This document shows positions 17,463 to 27,489 of a DNA stretch of 64,000 nucleotides, piece by piece. Source of the stretch: Luteipulveratus mongoliensis (GTDB lineage Bacteria > Actinomycetota > Actinomycetes > Actinomycetales > Dermatophilaceae). Below the pieces are notes generated by a model, which saw only the letters and a program-made list of their open reading frames with translations, searched no databases and was not told the origin of the DNA. The translations under genes and the position numbers were made by a program. Every line of letters starts with the position of its first letter. Position 1 is the first letter of the stretch. The DNA lies in the NCBI RefSeq assembly GCF_001190945.1, contig NZ_CP011112.1:1364001-1428000 (forward strand), written 5' to 3'.

Positions 17463-19745
17463 GTGCTGAAGCGTCCAAGGATTCGAGGTCACTACCGGGT
17501 CGAGGCCACGGACGGTGAGCGGGTCTTCCTGCTGGCCGAGTCGGACCAGTTCGTGCTTGAGGGCCAGGTGATGGTCGCCCTCATCCCGCTCCTGGACGGC
17601 ACCCGTGCGGTCGAGGACCTGGTCTCTGCGCTGTCGGACCGCTTCGACATCATGCGCGTGTTCGGCGCCCTCCAGCGTCTGTACGCCGCTGGTCACCTGA
17701 CCGAGGGCCGACCCGACCTGCCGCTCGAGACCATGCAGTGGCTGGACGCGCTCGCGATCCCGGCGGCGGCGTACGACGTGGGTGTCCGGACCTTCCAGGT
17801 CGTCGTGACCGCGGTCGGCGACGTGGACCCCGGGCCGATGACGGCGGGTCTGAGCGAGCTGGGGCTGAAGGTGCGGGCCGTGCCGTCCGACGAGGTGGCC
17901 GAAGCGCAGGCGGACTTCGTCCTGGTGCTGGCCGACGACTACCTCAACGACGCACTCGCCGGCCTGAACGCCGCGTTTTTGCAGGCCGAGCAGCCCTGGG
18001 GTCTGGCCAAGCCTGGCGGCCGCGAGCTGTGGGCAGGCCCGTTCTTCGCGCCGGGCGAGACAGGTTGCTGGCGCTGCCTGCAGCAACGCTTGGCGGCCAA
18101 CCGGCAGGTCGAGCGCTACGTACTCGGCAAGCGGTCCGGTCAGACGCCACACCTTCCGGCGTCCGCGCACCACGTCGCAGGTGACGCGGTAGTGACCGGG
18201 CTGCTTGCCGCTCCACTCAGCCGGATGATCGCGACGCGCGACCGGTGCGAGCTGACCGGCCGGATGCGCTCGATCGACCTGGGCACCGGAGCGGCGCTGG
18301 ACCACGAGCTGATCCGGCAGCCGCAGTGTCCCGAGTGCGGCGACGTCACCCGGGCGAGCACGCCGGAGGTCAAGATCACGCTGACCCGAGGCGACGCGAC
18401 GAACACCACTGACGGCGGCTACCGGATGTTCACGCCGCAGCAGACGTACGACCGCCTCGAGAAGCACATCTCGCCGGCGATCGGTGCGATCACCGGGCTG
18501 ACCGGGCTCGATGTCGATGCCGAGGACGGCATCACGTACTCCTACGCCGCCGGGCACAACTTCGCGATGGTGCGTGACAACGTCGACACCCTCAAGCGCA
18601 ACATGCGCTCGCAGAGCGGCGGCAAGGGACGAACCTCCATCCAGGCCAAGGTCAGCGCCGTTTGTGAGGCGCTGGAACGGTATTCGGCGGTCTGGCGCGG
18701 CGACGAGCGTGTGAGGCAGGCGTCGTACGACGATCTCTCGTCGGATGTCGCGATCCATCCAGACCGGCTGACGATGTACTCGGACGCGCAGTACGACGAG
18801 CGTGACACCTGGAACGACGACGAGATGCACCGGCTGCACCTCGTGCCGGAACGGTTCCGGACGGACCTGCCGATCGACTGGGCCAAGGTCTGGTCGCTGA
18901 CCGACCAGCGCGAGCGCGAGGTCCCGGCTGCCTACCTCTGGTACGGGCACCCGGACCTGCGAGAGCACTTCTTCTGCATCTCCGACTCCAACGGCAGTGC
19001 CAGTGGCAACACGCTCGAAGAGGCGATTCTGCAAGGCTTTTGCGAGATCGTCGAGCGGGACGCGGTGGCGATCTGGTGGTACAACCGCACGCCCGTTCGC
19101 GGAGTCGATCTCTCCTCGATCGATGACCCCTACATCGCAACCATGCAGGGTTACTACGCGTCGATGGACCGCTCGATCTGGGTCCTGGACCTGACCTCCG
19201 ACCTGGGCATCCCGACCTTCGCCGCCTGCTCGGCGCGCGACCACGAGGTCGAGGACATCATGGTCGGGTTTGGCGCCCACCCGGACGCGAACATCGCCGT
19301 GATGCGCGCTCTGACCGAGCTCAACCAGTTCCTGCCTGTCGTGCGTCGACGCGATGAGGACGGCAACACGGTCTACCTCGGCGACGACCCGGAGATGATC
19401 GGCTGGGCGAGGACCGTGCGACTCGGCGAAAACCGTTGGCTGCAAGCCGATCCCAGCATTCCGCTGGCTCGGATCGACAGCTTCCCGCAGATGCAGAGCT
19501 ATGACCTGGTGGACTGCATCGAGCACTGTGTGGAGGCCGCGCGACAGAGCGGCCTCGACGTCGTGGTGGCGGACCTGAGCCGGCCGGAGATCGAGCTGTC
19601 CGTGGTCAAGGTCATCGTGCCGGGCATGCGCCACTTCTGGCGGCGCACGGGTCCTGGCCGCCTGTACGACGTGCCGGTTCGCCTCGGACGACTGGACGCT
19701 CCGACATCGGAGCACGACCTCAACCCGCGCAATGTCTTCTTCTGA
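17463..19745 (+). CDS. Fused leader-binding/E1-like and YcaO cyclodehydratase (TOMM)
   Basis: This protein of about 760 residues would turn Cys (and Ser/Thr) of a ribosomal peptide into azolines. The N-terminus has a winged-helix-like RiPP recognition region (KRPRIRGHYRVEATDGERVF onward), then an E1/ThiF-like part with CWRCLQQRL and CPEC, four cysteines suited to a structural zinc. From about residue 375 comes the YcaO domain with KGRTSIQAKVSAVCEALERY, and the ATP-site helix EEAILQGFCEIVERDAVAIWW. The GTG at 17463 is preferred because TOMM leader-binding proteins begin with L(K/R)RP; an ATG at 17391 is in frame. The C-terminus is ...RNVFF, not the Pro-rich end of azoline-forming YcaOs. It is first in a five-gene operon. 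Confidence 0.9.
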   Translation: MLKRPRIRGHYRVEATDGERVFLLAESDQFVLEGQVMVALIPLLDGTRAVEDLVSALSDRFDIMRVFGALQRLYAAGHLTEGRPDLPLETMQWLDALAIPAAAYDVGVRTFQVVVTAVGDVDPGPMTAGLSELGLKVRAVPSDEVAEAQADFVLVLADDYLNDALAGLNAAFLQAEQPWGLAKPGGRELWAGPFFAPGETGCWRCLQQRLAANRQVERYVLGKRSGQTPHLPASAHHVAGDAVVTGLLAAPLSRMIATRDRCELTGRMRSIDLGTGAALDHELIRQPQCPECGDVTRASTPEVKITLTRGDATNTTDGGYRMFTPQQTYDRLEKHISPAIGAITGLTGLDVDAEDGITYSYAAGHNFAMVRDNVDTLKRNMRSQSGGKGRTSIQAKVSAVCEALERYSAVWRGDERVRQASYDDLSSDVAIHPDRLTMYSDAQYDERDTWNDDEMHRLHLVPERFRTDLPIDWAKVWSLTDQREREVPAAYLWYGHPDLREHFFCISDSNGSASGNTLEEAILQGFCEIVERDAVAIWWYNRTPVRGVDLSSIDDPYIATMQGYYASMDRSIWVLDLTSDLGIPTFAACSARDHEVEDIMVGFGAHPDANIAVMRALTELNQFLPVVRRRDEDGNTVYLGDDPEMIGWARTVRLGENRWLQADPSIPLARIDSFPQMQSYDLVDCIEHCVEAARQSGLDVVVADLSRPEIELSVVKVIVPGMRHFWRRTGPGRLYDVPVRLGRLDAPTSEHDLNPRNVFF

Positions 19746-21141
19746 GGTCGTCGAGCTCCTCGCGCTGGCCGGCGGCACCTCGCTCGCCGCTGTTGGCGAG
19801 GGCGGCTACGAGCTGCGTCACCGTGGCGGGCAGTTCCCTCTACGAGCGTCCAACCCCGGCGTACGCGTTGCCCTTGAAGCACTTTCGGTCGGTCCGCGCG
19901 AGGTGGGCGACCTGACAGTTGCAGTCGAGCGTGCGGGCTCCGTGGCGGGTCTCCTGCAGTGGAATGCGCTGCTGGACCGCCTGGACAGGGCGGGTGCGAT
20001 CGATCGGCAGCTCGTCGTCGACGGCGCTCCGCTGCTGACCGTGCACGTCGTCGGGTCAGGCTCCAGCCAGCTCATGCGCCTGCCGGACGACCTCGGTGCC
20101 GTACGACTGTCGCGCCTGGCCACGCTCACCGCCCTGGACGGGCGGGTCCGGGCGAAGGCTCCCACCAGTGCCGTCGAGCTGCACCTGTCTGACCGCGCTC
20201 TCAAGATGTGGGGTGAGCTGGCGCAGAACGCGGATGTTGTTACTGCTCAGGCGGACTCGCCCGTCTGGACGTGGTTCGTGCGCGCGCTGCTCACGGCACA
20301 GGTCGCCACGGCCGCGAAGGACGACGACACCGAACGCTGGTGGTCACCGGCAGAGTGGGCGATGCACACGCAGAGCCGAGACCCGCGTACGGTGGCCGGT
20401 TTTGCCGGGACGTATCGGTTTGCAGGAGTAGTCGAGGCGCCACCGGCCGCCCTGCGTACGCAGCCGCTCCGCTCACTTGCCCTCTCGGTCCCAGACCTGG
20501 AGGCGGCACGACGCTCGGACCCGCCGCTCGCCGAGGTCATGGAGTCGCGCCGGTCGCGTCGCGTGCATGACGACGACCGTCCAATCACGGCTGACCAGCT
20601 GGGTGAGCTGCTCTACCGGATCGCCCGGATACGAAGGCAGTTCACGGCTTCGGATGGACAAGAGCTGCTCGACCGGCCGGTGCCATCCGGTGGATCCATC
20701 CACGAGATCGACGTGTTCCCGCTGGTCGGCCTGTGCGACGGGATCGAGCCCGGGCTGTGGCACTACGACGGCGCCGCGCACCAGCTCGACCTGATCGCCG
20801 AGCAGGACCCGCGGACGGAGCAGCTGCGCGAGTCAGCGGCATCGGCGTCACTGATGCCGGACGGACAGCGGCCCCAGGTCGTACTGCTCCTTGGCGCGCG
20901 CTTCGACCGGCTGATGTACAAGTACGAGTCGATCGGCTACTCGCTCATCTGCAAACACGTCGGGGTCATGTTCCAGTCCGTCTATCTCGCAGCGGAGTCG
21001 ATGGGGCTGGCTACCTGTGCGCTCGGGGCCGGCCTGTCGCCGGTCTTCAACGATGTCAGTGGTTTTGACCCGTTCTCCTTGTCCACGGTCGGCGAGATCA
21101 CCGTGGGCAGCCGAGGGGCCGAGCCGGACGGGAGCAGCTGA
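19732..21141 (+). CDS. SagB-type FMN-dependent azoline dehydrogenase
   Basis: The 469-aa product ends in a nitroreductase-like domain: EVMESRRSRRVHDDDRPITA is the FMN-phosphate-binding start, followed by LGELLYRIARIRRQF, PSGGSIHEIDVFPLV and, near the end, ICKHVGVMFQSVYLAAESMGLATCALGAG. This is the SagB/McbC pattern; such enzymes oxidise thiazolines and oxazolines to thiazoles and oxazoles. The first 200 residues are a TOMM-specific N-terminal extension. Its start overlaps the cyclodehydratase end by 14 bases, so the two are made together and probably act as one synthetase. Confidence 0.88.
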   Translation: MSSSEVVELLALAGGTSLAAVGEGGYELRHRGGQFPLRASNPGVRVALEALSVGPREVGDLTVAVERAGSVAGLLQWNALLDRLDRAGAIDRQLVVDGAPLLTVHVVGSGSSQLMRLPDDLGAVRLSRLATLTALDGRVRAKAPTSAVELHLSDRALKMWGELAQNADVVTAQADSPVWTWFVRALLTAQVATAAKDDDTERWWSPAEWAMHTQSRDPRTVAGFAGTYRFAGVVEAPPAALRTQPLRSLALSVPDLEAARRSDPPLAEVMESRRSRRVHDDDRPITADQLGELLYRIARIRRQFTASDGQELLDRPVPSGGSIHEIDVFPLVGLCDGIEPGLWHYDGAAHQLDLIAEQDPRTEQLRESAASASLMPDGQRPQVVLLLGARFDRLMYKYESIGYSLICKHVGVMFQSVYLAAESMGLATCALGAGLSPVFNDVSGFDPFSLSTVGEITVGSRGAEPDGSS

Positions 21142-21968
21142 TGCAGTTCCGTGGCCGCGCGCTTCAGAAGATGCGAGAGCCGGACGAGCTCGACCGGCCG
21201 GTCGTCCTGGTCGATCCACGCGGGTGGACGTCGGTCTTCGTCGTCCTGATCCTGGCGATCGGCGCTGGTCTGTGGGCCGTGACGGGTCGGTTGCCGCTGA
21301 CGACGTCGGCGCCCGGATTCCTCACCAGTCACGGTGGTACGCATCAGCTCTCGAGCCCCTACGAGGGATCGGTGACCGAGATCAAGGCGCAACCGGGCCA
21401 GGTGGTCACAGCCGGGCAGACCCTGCTCGTCGTGTCCGGCCACGGCACCGCCGGCGCCTCAGCGCCCGTTGGGCCGCACTGGGTCAAGGCGCCCTTCGAT
21501 GGCCGAGTCATCAATGTCAGCACCGCTGTTGGCGATCTGATCAGTCGCGGCCGACAGGTCATCACGCTGGAGCGAAGGCAAGGTGCGAACGACCCGATCA
21601 TCGCCTACGTGTTCGTGCCGAGCGACAAGGCCGGCGCCATCCGAAAGGGGATGAACGTGCACCTTGCGGTCGACGGGATCCCGAAGGCGCGGTTCGGTCT
21701 GCTGCGCGGCACGGTCGAGGACGTGGGGGCGTACCCCGTCGACGAGGACGGCGTACGCGCTCTGGTTGGGAGCAGTGGCAACGCGAAGGAGCTGAGCTCG
21801 CAGGGCTCGGTGACCGCGGTGACTGTCGCTCTCAAGAAGGTGGACTCGACTTACGACTGGACGGCCGTCACGGGACGCTCCGTGCAGCTCACGACGCAAC
21901 GCGTGGTCTCAGCGGAGTTCTCCCTCGGCTCGCGGACACCGTTCGACGTACTCCTGGGCGTGAAGTGA
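21141..21968 (+). CDS. HlyD-like periplasmic-adaptor protein of an NHLM bacteriocin exporter
   Basis: The 275-aa protein has one N-terminal membrane helix (VFVVLILAIGAGLWAVTG) and an outer part with lipoyl-like hairpin halves: LSSPYEGSVTEIKAQPGQVV and VKAPFDGRVINVSTAVGDLI. This is the layout of membrane-fusion subunits of NHLM (nitrile-hydratase-leader microcin) export systems. It would link the two ABC proteins in a type I-like exporter. Its ATG overlaps the previous stop by one base (TGATG). A short, hairpin-poor form is normal for Gram-positive hosts. Confidence 0.82.
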   Translation: MQFRGRALQKMREPDELDRPVVLVDPRGWTSVFVVLILAIGAGLWAVTGRLPLTTSAPGFLTSHGGTHQLSSPYEGSVTEIKAQPGQVVTAGQTLLVVSGHGTAGASAPVGPHWVKAPFDGRVINVSTAVGDLISRGRQVITLERRQGANDPIIAYVFVPSDKAGAIRKGMNVHLAVDGIPKARFGLLRGTVEDVGAYPVDEDGVRALVGSSGNAKELSSQGSVTAVTVALKKVDSTYDWTAVTGRSVQLTTQRVVSAEFSLGSRTPFDVLLGVK

Positions 21969-21969
21969 C

Positions 21970-24435
21970 ATGCCGGCGACACCGACTCCCTCTCGCCCGG
22001 AGGGTGAAGCGAGCAAGCCGGCTCGCCCAGAGGGCGAGGCGAGCAAGCCGGCAGGGGACTGGGGCCGGAGCGCGGCCCAGCAGGAGGCCGTCGCCAAGGT
22101 GGCCGACCAGCCGTCGGCAGGCCCGGCTACCAAGGCTCGTCGCCGATGGGGCGTCCTCGGAAGGGTCCTGACACGCGGCAACCAGCCCGAGACGCCAGGC
22201 GAGCGGGACGATCTCGACGAGCACGAGGAGTTCCTCCACTCCGCGGCCGGTCGGCCACGTCGTCCGCGACGGTTCGTCACACCGGTCACCATCCAGATGG
22301 AGTCGGTCGAGTGCGGTGCCGCCGCATTGTCGATCATCCTCGGTTACTGGGGCAGGGTCGTACCGCTGGAGCGCCTGCGTGCCGACTGCGGCGTCTCGCG
22401 CAACGGCTCGAACGCGCGCGACATCCTCGCCGCCGCCCGGCAGCACGGTCTGGAGGCGACCGGTCTGCAGATGGAGCTGGAGGACCTCAAGCGGATGAGG
22501 TCACCGGTCATCGTCTTCTGGGCCTTCCAGCACTTCATGGTCGTCGAGGGTTTCGCGCGCCGGTTCAACCAGATCGTGGTGAGCGTCAACGACCCGGCCG
22601 GTGGCAGACGGCTGATGTCCTGGGATGAGTTCGATGCCGGATTCACAGGCGTAGCACTGCTTTTCAAGCCTGGACCTGACTTCGCGAAGGGTGGGCGCCG
22701 GCCCAGCGTCACTCGGGCGCTGCGGGAGCGACGTGTGAGCTCCGGTCGTACGATGCCGCTCGTCCTGGTGGCGAGCCTGCTGCTCGTCATCCCCGGTGTG
22801 ATCGGGCCGGCGTTCAACCGTGTCTTCCTGGACAGCGTGCTGTCGGGCATGGCACCGGACTACCTGTGGCCGCTCATCGGGGTCATGGTCGTGACGGTGG
22901 CCGTCGCATTCCTCCTGTCCGGGGTGCAGCGGCAGTACCTCATGCGCTGGGAGTCCCGGGTCTCTCTGGTGAGCTCGACCCGATTCCTGCGGCACACGCT
23001 CCGGCTGCCCGTGGGGTTCTTCCTGCAGCGCAAGGCGGCTGAGGTCAACCAGCGGGTGTCGTTCAACGACCGGGTCGCCGAGGTGGTCTCACGCGATCTG
23101 ACGGTGAGTGCGGTCAACCTGCTGCTGGTCGTGTTCTACGCCGTCTTCCTCATGCGGTACGACGTGCTGCTGGGCTGCATCGGAATCGGCACCGCCATCG
23201 CGAATGTCATTCTCCTGCAACGGGTTATCTCCGCCAGGCGGGCTATCAACGACTCGATCAACGCCGACACAGGCAACATGATCGGGACGACGTTCCACAC
23301 GCTGCAGACCATCGAGACGATCAAGGCGACCGCCGGTGAGGACACCGCGCACATGCGGTGGGCCGGCTTCTACGCCAAGGTCGTCGGCGCCAACCAGCGC
23401 ATCGGCGTACCCACCGTCATCATCGCCGTCGTGCCGCCGCTGCTCGCCAGCATCAACACCGGTTTCATCCTGATGCTCGGTGGCCTGCGGGTGATCGACG
23501 GGGCGATGACCGTCGGCGTGCTGATGTCGTTCCAGAGCCTGATGGCGGGGTTCAACCGGCCGATCATCGAGCTCACCAACCTCAGCAGCCGAATTCAGAG
23601 CCTGGGCACCGAGATCGCCCGGCTCCGCGATGTCGAGAACTACCCGGTGGACGCGTGCTTCACCCAGACCGAAGGCCCGGTCGGCACCCGGCTCTCCGGA
23701 GCGATGAAGGCCGACAAGGTGGCCTTCGGCTACTCCGACAGCGAGCCGCCGATCATCGCCGAGATGAGCTTCGAGGTGGCGCCTGGTGGGCGCGTCGCGC
23801 TGGTCGGTACTTCAGGGAGCGGCAAGTCGACGGTCGGTCGCCTGATCGCCGGTCTCGTCGAACCCACAGGTGGCTCACTGGAATTCGACGGTCGGCCCCT
23901 GGGCAGCTATCCGCGCACGGTGCTGGCCGCCTCGATCGGCTACGTCGACCAGGACATCACGCTGTTCGAGGGCACGGTCAAGAGCAACATCTCGATGTGG
24001 GACGAGTCGATGCCCGACGACGTCGTGATCAAGGCGCTCAAGGATGCCGAGATCCACGACGCGATCTCGGCCCGCCCGGGCGGCATCCACGCGCGCATCG
24101 GTGAGAACGGCGGCAACCTCTCAGGCGGCCAGCGGCAGCGGCTGGAGATCGCTCGCGCTCTCGCGGCCCAGCCCACCGTGCTCGTGATGGATGAGGCGAC
24201 CAGCGCGCTGGACCCCGAGACCGAGCGGCAGGTGATGGACAACCTGAGCCGCCGCGGCTGCAGCGCGGTCATCATCGCGCACCGCCTCTCCACCATCAGG
24301 GACGCCGATGAAATCCTCGTGATGGACAAGGGCCGGATCGCCGAGCGCGGCACCCACGACCACCTCCTGCAGCACGGCCAGATCTACCCCAACCTGATCA
24401 AGGCCACCGAGAACAACGAGGAGGTGGCGGCATGA
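21970..24435 (+). CDS. NHLM-type ABC transporter with N-terminal C39 peptidase
   Basis: The 821-aa protein has a C39 peptidase domain at about residues 95-220: catalytic Cys in MESVECGAAALSII, His in FQHFMVVEGF and Asp in VNDPAGGRR. Six membrane helices follow, then an ABC domain with GTSGSGKST, LSGGQRQRLE and VLVMDEATSALD. C39 peptidases cut leaders after a double Gly, which matches the GG before the core of the precursor at 30160. The N-terminus contains a duplicated RPEGEASKPA segment from a 30-base tandem repeat, an unusual add-on. It overlaps the next gene by four bases (ATGA). Confidence 0.92.
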   Translation: MPATPTPSRPEGEASKPARPEGEASKPAGDWGRSAAQQEAVAKVADQPSAGPATKARRRWGVLGRVLTRGNQPETPGERDDLDEHEEFLHSAAGRPRRPRRFVTPVTIQMESVECGAAALSIILGYWGRVVPLERLRADCGVSRNGSNARDILAAARQHGLEATGLQMELEDLKRMRSPVIVFWAFQHFMVVEGFARRFNQIVVSVNDPAGGRRLMSWDEFDAGFTGVALLFKPGPDFAKGGRRPSVTRALRERRVSSGRTMPLVLVASLLLVIPGVIGPAFNRVFLDSVLSGMAPDYLWPLIGVMVVTVAVAFLLSGVQRQYLMRWESRVSLVSSTRFLRHTLRLPVGFFLQRKAAEVNQRVSFNDRVAEVVSRDLTVSAVNLLLVVFYAVFLMRYDVLLGCIGIGTAIANVILLQRVISARRAINDSINADTGNMIGTTFHTLQTIETIKATAGEDTAHMRWAGFYAKVVGANQRIGVPTVIIAVVPPLLASINTGFILMLGGLRVIDGAMTVGVLMSFQSLMAGFNRPIIELTNLSSRIQSLGTEIARLRDVENYPVDACFTQTEGPVGTRLSGAMKADKVAFGYSDSEPPIIAEMSFEVAPGGRVALVGTSGSGKSTVGRLIAGLVEPTGGSLEFDGRPLGSYPRTVLAASIGYVDQDITLFEGTVKSNISMWDESMPDDVVIKALKDAEIHDAISARPGGIHARIGENGGNLSGGQRQRLEIARALAAQPTVLVMDEATSALDPETERQVMDNLSRRGCSAVIIAHRLSTIRDADEILVMDKGRIAERGTHDHLLQHGQIYPNLIKATENNEEVAA

Positions 24436-27392
24436 CGATGGTCAGCGGACCACGGCTGAGCCGGCTGTCCACCTGGGCCACCGAGGTCGCCGTCCCTCTC
24501 GAGCTGGCGGACGGCACCGTCTTCGTCTTCGACGACACGAGCGCGGCGTACGTCCTGCTCGAAGGTCACCTGGACCTGTTCGCGGTCAAGCTGGTGGACG
24601 GTACGCCGAGCGGTCGTTGGCGGCGGCTGTGCCGGATCGAGGGCGGGAGTCTCATCCCGACCGCGGGCCAGGGACCCCAGCATCGCCTCGTCGCCCGGAT
24701 CGGCGCGGAGGCCTCGCTCGCCCGGCTCCCGCTGGCCGAGCTCGAGTCGTCATGGGACCAGGGGCGTACGACGCTCCCAGGTCAGGTGGCCGTGCTCGCC
24801 CGGCGGATGGCCCAGCAAGAGCTGGCCGATGCGGTCGACCGCACCCTGACGGCGCTGTCTGCTGCCGTCCGAGACGGCCTGCCGCCACGAGAGTTCACCG
24901 CCATCGACGGCGGCGAGGTCGAGGTGGAGGACGGCCACTTCGCGCGTACGGTCGAGGACGCCACGTGGGTGTCAATCTGCGAGGGACAGGTCCGGTACGG
25001 CGAGGGCATTCTCGGCGTATTCGGTTCTGGCAGCTGCCTGTTCGTGCCCAAGAACGACTGGCTGCTGGCCGAGGGTGACACCCGGCTGGTCGCGCGAGGC
25101 ACCGCTGACCTGCTCGTGCACGGCGAGCTCTGGCCGAGCCTGCGCGAGCACATGGAGTGCTACCTCGTCGGCGTCGACGCGCACGTCGCGACCGGAGACG
25201 TCGCCGAGGCCGAGGTGCTGCAGGCGGCGGCGGAGGTCGACAGGCAGGAGTTCGGTCGGGTCGCGGACAGCATCGAGCGCTTCTTCGCCGAGCGCGAGTC
25301 GCGGGTCCGGCTGTCCGACGTCCAGCGGGACGACCCGATCGTCGGCGCGCTGCGGCTGGTGGCGCAGCAGATCGGGATGCGCGTACGACTGCCGCTGTCC
25401 GGACTCGGAGGTGGCCCGGACGCGCGCAAGCTGAGCCGCATTCTCCATGCGTCGCAAGCACATTCGCGCGATGTGCTGCTGACCAAGAACTGGTACAAGA
25501 AGGACAACGGCCCGCTGATCGGCACGCGTGCCGGCGGCACGGCGCCGGTCGCCCTGCTGCGCCACGGATCGTCGTACTACATGATCGACCCGACCGGCGA
25601 GCATCCCGTGGTCGAGGTCGGCCGCAAGACGCAGAGCGTGGTCGGGGACCGGGCGTACCAGATCTATCCGCAGCTGCCGCGCTCCGTGGACAGCACCGGT
25701 GCGCTGATCCGACACGGCCTCGAGGGCAACCGCTCCGATCTCATACGCACCGTCGTGCTCGCGTTCCTCGCCGGCCTGCTGACGCTGTCGGTGCCGATCA
25801 TGACCGGCCGCGTGCTCGGCACCTTCGTGTCGAACGCCGATCGCAGCCTGGTCGTCAGCGGTGCGTTGCTCGTCATGGTCACGGCGATCGCGACCGCCGT
25901 GCTCGGTGTCGTCATCAACCTGTCCGTGCTGCGCGTCTCGGGTCGCACCGTCGCGCGTATGCAGTCTGCGGTCTGGAGCAAGGTGCTGTCCTTGCCGGTC
26001 TCGTTCTTCGAGCGGGAGTCGACCGGCTCGCTGTCGACCAAGGTGCTCGGCGTCCACCGGAGCCAGGAGCTGCTCACCGGCCCGCTGACCGTGAGCACGC
26101 TCGGCCTGTTCAGCGGACTGCTCAACCTGCTCGTCATCGCCTACTACAGCCCACGGCTCGCGCCCGTGGCCGCTGGTCTGGTGGCGGTGGCGCTGCTGGT
26201 CTGTTGGGTGGTCGGCAAGCGCACGGTCCGTGAGCAGGCGAAGGTCTACCAGGGCGAGAAGCGGCTGTCCGCGCTCGTGCTGCAGTTCCTGACCTCGATC
26301 CCGAAGCTGCGTGTCTCGGCCACCGAGGACCGCGCTCTGCGGGAGTGGTCAACGCTCCACCTCGCGCACGGGCAGCGCAAGATGGAGCTGCGTCGCTCGC
26401 AGAACATCCTGGTGACGTTCAACTTCTGCTTCCCGCTGGTCTGCTCCATCGTGCTGTTCGCCCTCGTCGGCGGGCTGTGGCGTGACTCGGTGCCGACCGC
26501 GAGCTTCCTCACGGTCTTCGTCGCGCTCAACTTGCTCATCGCGTCGGTGCTGCAGTTCACGTCGGCCGCGATCCTCGCGCTGGCGGCTGTGCCGATGCTC
26601 TCCGAGATCGAGAGCATCCTGCGCGAAGAGCCCGAGTCTTCCTCTGGGACAGTCGATCCCGGCGAGCTGTCGGGCAAGGTGGCGCTGGCCGGTGTGACGT
26701 TCCGCTACGGCGACGGACCCCTGGTCCTCGAGGACGTGTCGTTGACGGCCGAGCCCGGCCAGTTCGTCGCCATCGTCGGCCCGTCCGGCAGCGGCAAGTC
26801 CACGCTGCTGCGGCTCATCCTCGGTTTCGAGCATCCGCAGAACGGCAGTGTGCTCTTCGATGACCTCGACCTGTCCGAGCTCGACGTCCGATCAGTGCGC
26901 TCGCAGTGCGGCGTCGTCCTCCAGGGCGGCGGTCTGACTCCGGGCAACATCCGCTCCAACATCCTGGGTACGTCCGGGCTCACCGTGAAGGACGCCTGGG
27001 AGGCTGCCGAGATGGCCGGCCTCAAGGACGACATCAAGGCCATGCCGATGGGGATGGCGACCGTGGTCTCGGAGGGTTCGACCGCGTTGTCGGGTGGTCA
27101 GCGTCAGCGGCTGATGATCGCGCGTGCGCTCATCGCCCGACCTCGCATGGTCTGCTTCGACGAGGCAACCTCCGCGCTGGACAACCCGACCCAGCGCATC
27201 GTCGCCGAGAGCACCCGCCGCCTGAACGCCACTCGCATCGTCATCGCCCACCGCCTGAGCACGGTCGCCGACGCCGACAAGATCGTGGTGCTGGACCGCG
27301 GCCACGTGGTCCAGGAGGGGACGTACGACGAGCTGCTGGCTGACGAGGACGGCGTCTTCTCCCGCCTCGCCCGCCGCCAGATGTCCGCCTAG
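24432..27392 (+). CDS. NHLM-type ABC transporter permease/ATP-binding protein
   Basis: This 986-aa partner of the previous transporter has about 420 N-terminal residues without C39 motifs, a cyclic-nucleotide-like or regulatory beta-rich part typical of the second NHLM ABC protein, then six membrane helices (IRTVVLAFLAGLLTLSVPIM onward) and an ABC domain with GPSGSGKST, LSGGQRQRLMIARAL and FDEATSALD. The two ABC proteins likely form a heterodimer exporting the mature peptide. Its stop is followed after two bases by a large palindrome (27395-27461) that probably ends the transcript. Confidence 0.9.
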   Translation: MTMVSGPRLSRLSTWATEVAVPLELADGTVFVFDDTSAAYVLLEGHLDLFAVKLVDGTPSGRWRRLCRIEGGSLIPTAGQGPQHRLVARIGAEASLARLPLAELESSWDQGRTTLPGQVAVLARRMAQQELADAVDRTLTALSAAVRDGLPPREFTAIDGGEVEVEDGHFARTVEDATWVSICEGQVRYGEGILGVFGSGSCLFVPKNDWLLAEGDTRLVARGTADLLVHGELWPSLREHMECYLVGVDAHVATGDVAEAEVLQAAAEVDRQEFGRVADSIERFFAERESRVRLSDVQRDDPIVGALRLVAQQIGMRVRLPLSGLGGGPDARKLSRILHASQAHSRDVLLTKNWYKKDNGPLIGTRAGGTAPVALLRHGSSYYMIDPTGEHPVVEVGRKTQSVVGDRAYQIYPQLPRSVDSTGALIRHGLEGNRSDLIRTVVLAFLAGLLTLSVPIMTGRVLGTFVSNADRSLVVSGALLVMVTAIATAVLGVVINLSVLRVSGRTVARMQSAVWSKVLSLPVSFFERESTGSLSTKVLGVHRSQELLTGPLTVSTLGLFSGLLNLLVIAYYSPRLAPVAAGLVAVALLVCWVVGKRTVREQAKVYQGEKRLSALVLQFLTSIPKLRVSATEDRALREWSTLHLAHGQRKMELRRSQNILVTFNFCFPLVCSIVLFALVGGLWRDSVPTASFLTVFVALNLLIASVLQFTSAAILALAAVPMLSEIESILREEPESSSGTVDPGELSGKVALAGVTFRYGDGPLVLEDVSLTAEPGQFVAIVGPSGSGKSTLLRLILGFEHPQNGSVLFDDLDLSELDVRSVRSQCGVVLQGGGLTPGNIRSNILGTSGLTVKDAWEAAEMAGLKDDIKAMPMGMATVVSEGSTALSGGQRQRLMIARALIARPRMVCFDEATSALDNPTQRIVAESTRRLNATRIVIAHRLSTVADADKIVVLDRGHVVQEGTYDELLADEDGVFSRLARRQMSA

Positions 27393-27394
27393 AA

Positions 27395-27461
27395 CTTGGC
27401 CGACAGTGCAAGCCGCGTCGCTACCCAGAATTTGGAAGCGACGCGGCTTGCACTGTCGGCC
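27395..27461. repeat. Dispersed palindromic element, copy 1
   Basis: Left arm 27395-27422 (begins CTTGGCCGACAG) pairs with right arm 27437-27461 around the 14-base loop ACCCAGAATTTGGA. A second copy, with the same arms and a loop differing by four bases, lies at 46796-46865. It directly follows the transporter stop and can act as a transcription terminator; no U-tract follows. Confidence 0.85.
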
Positions 27462-27489
27462 GAAGTCAGTGCGGGGGCGGTGGCGGCCC

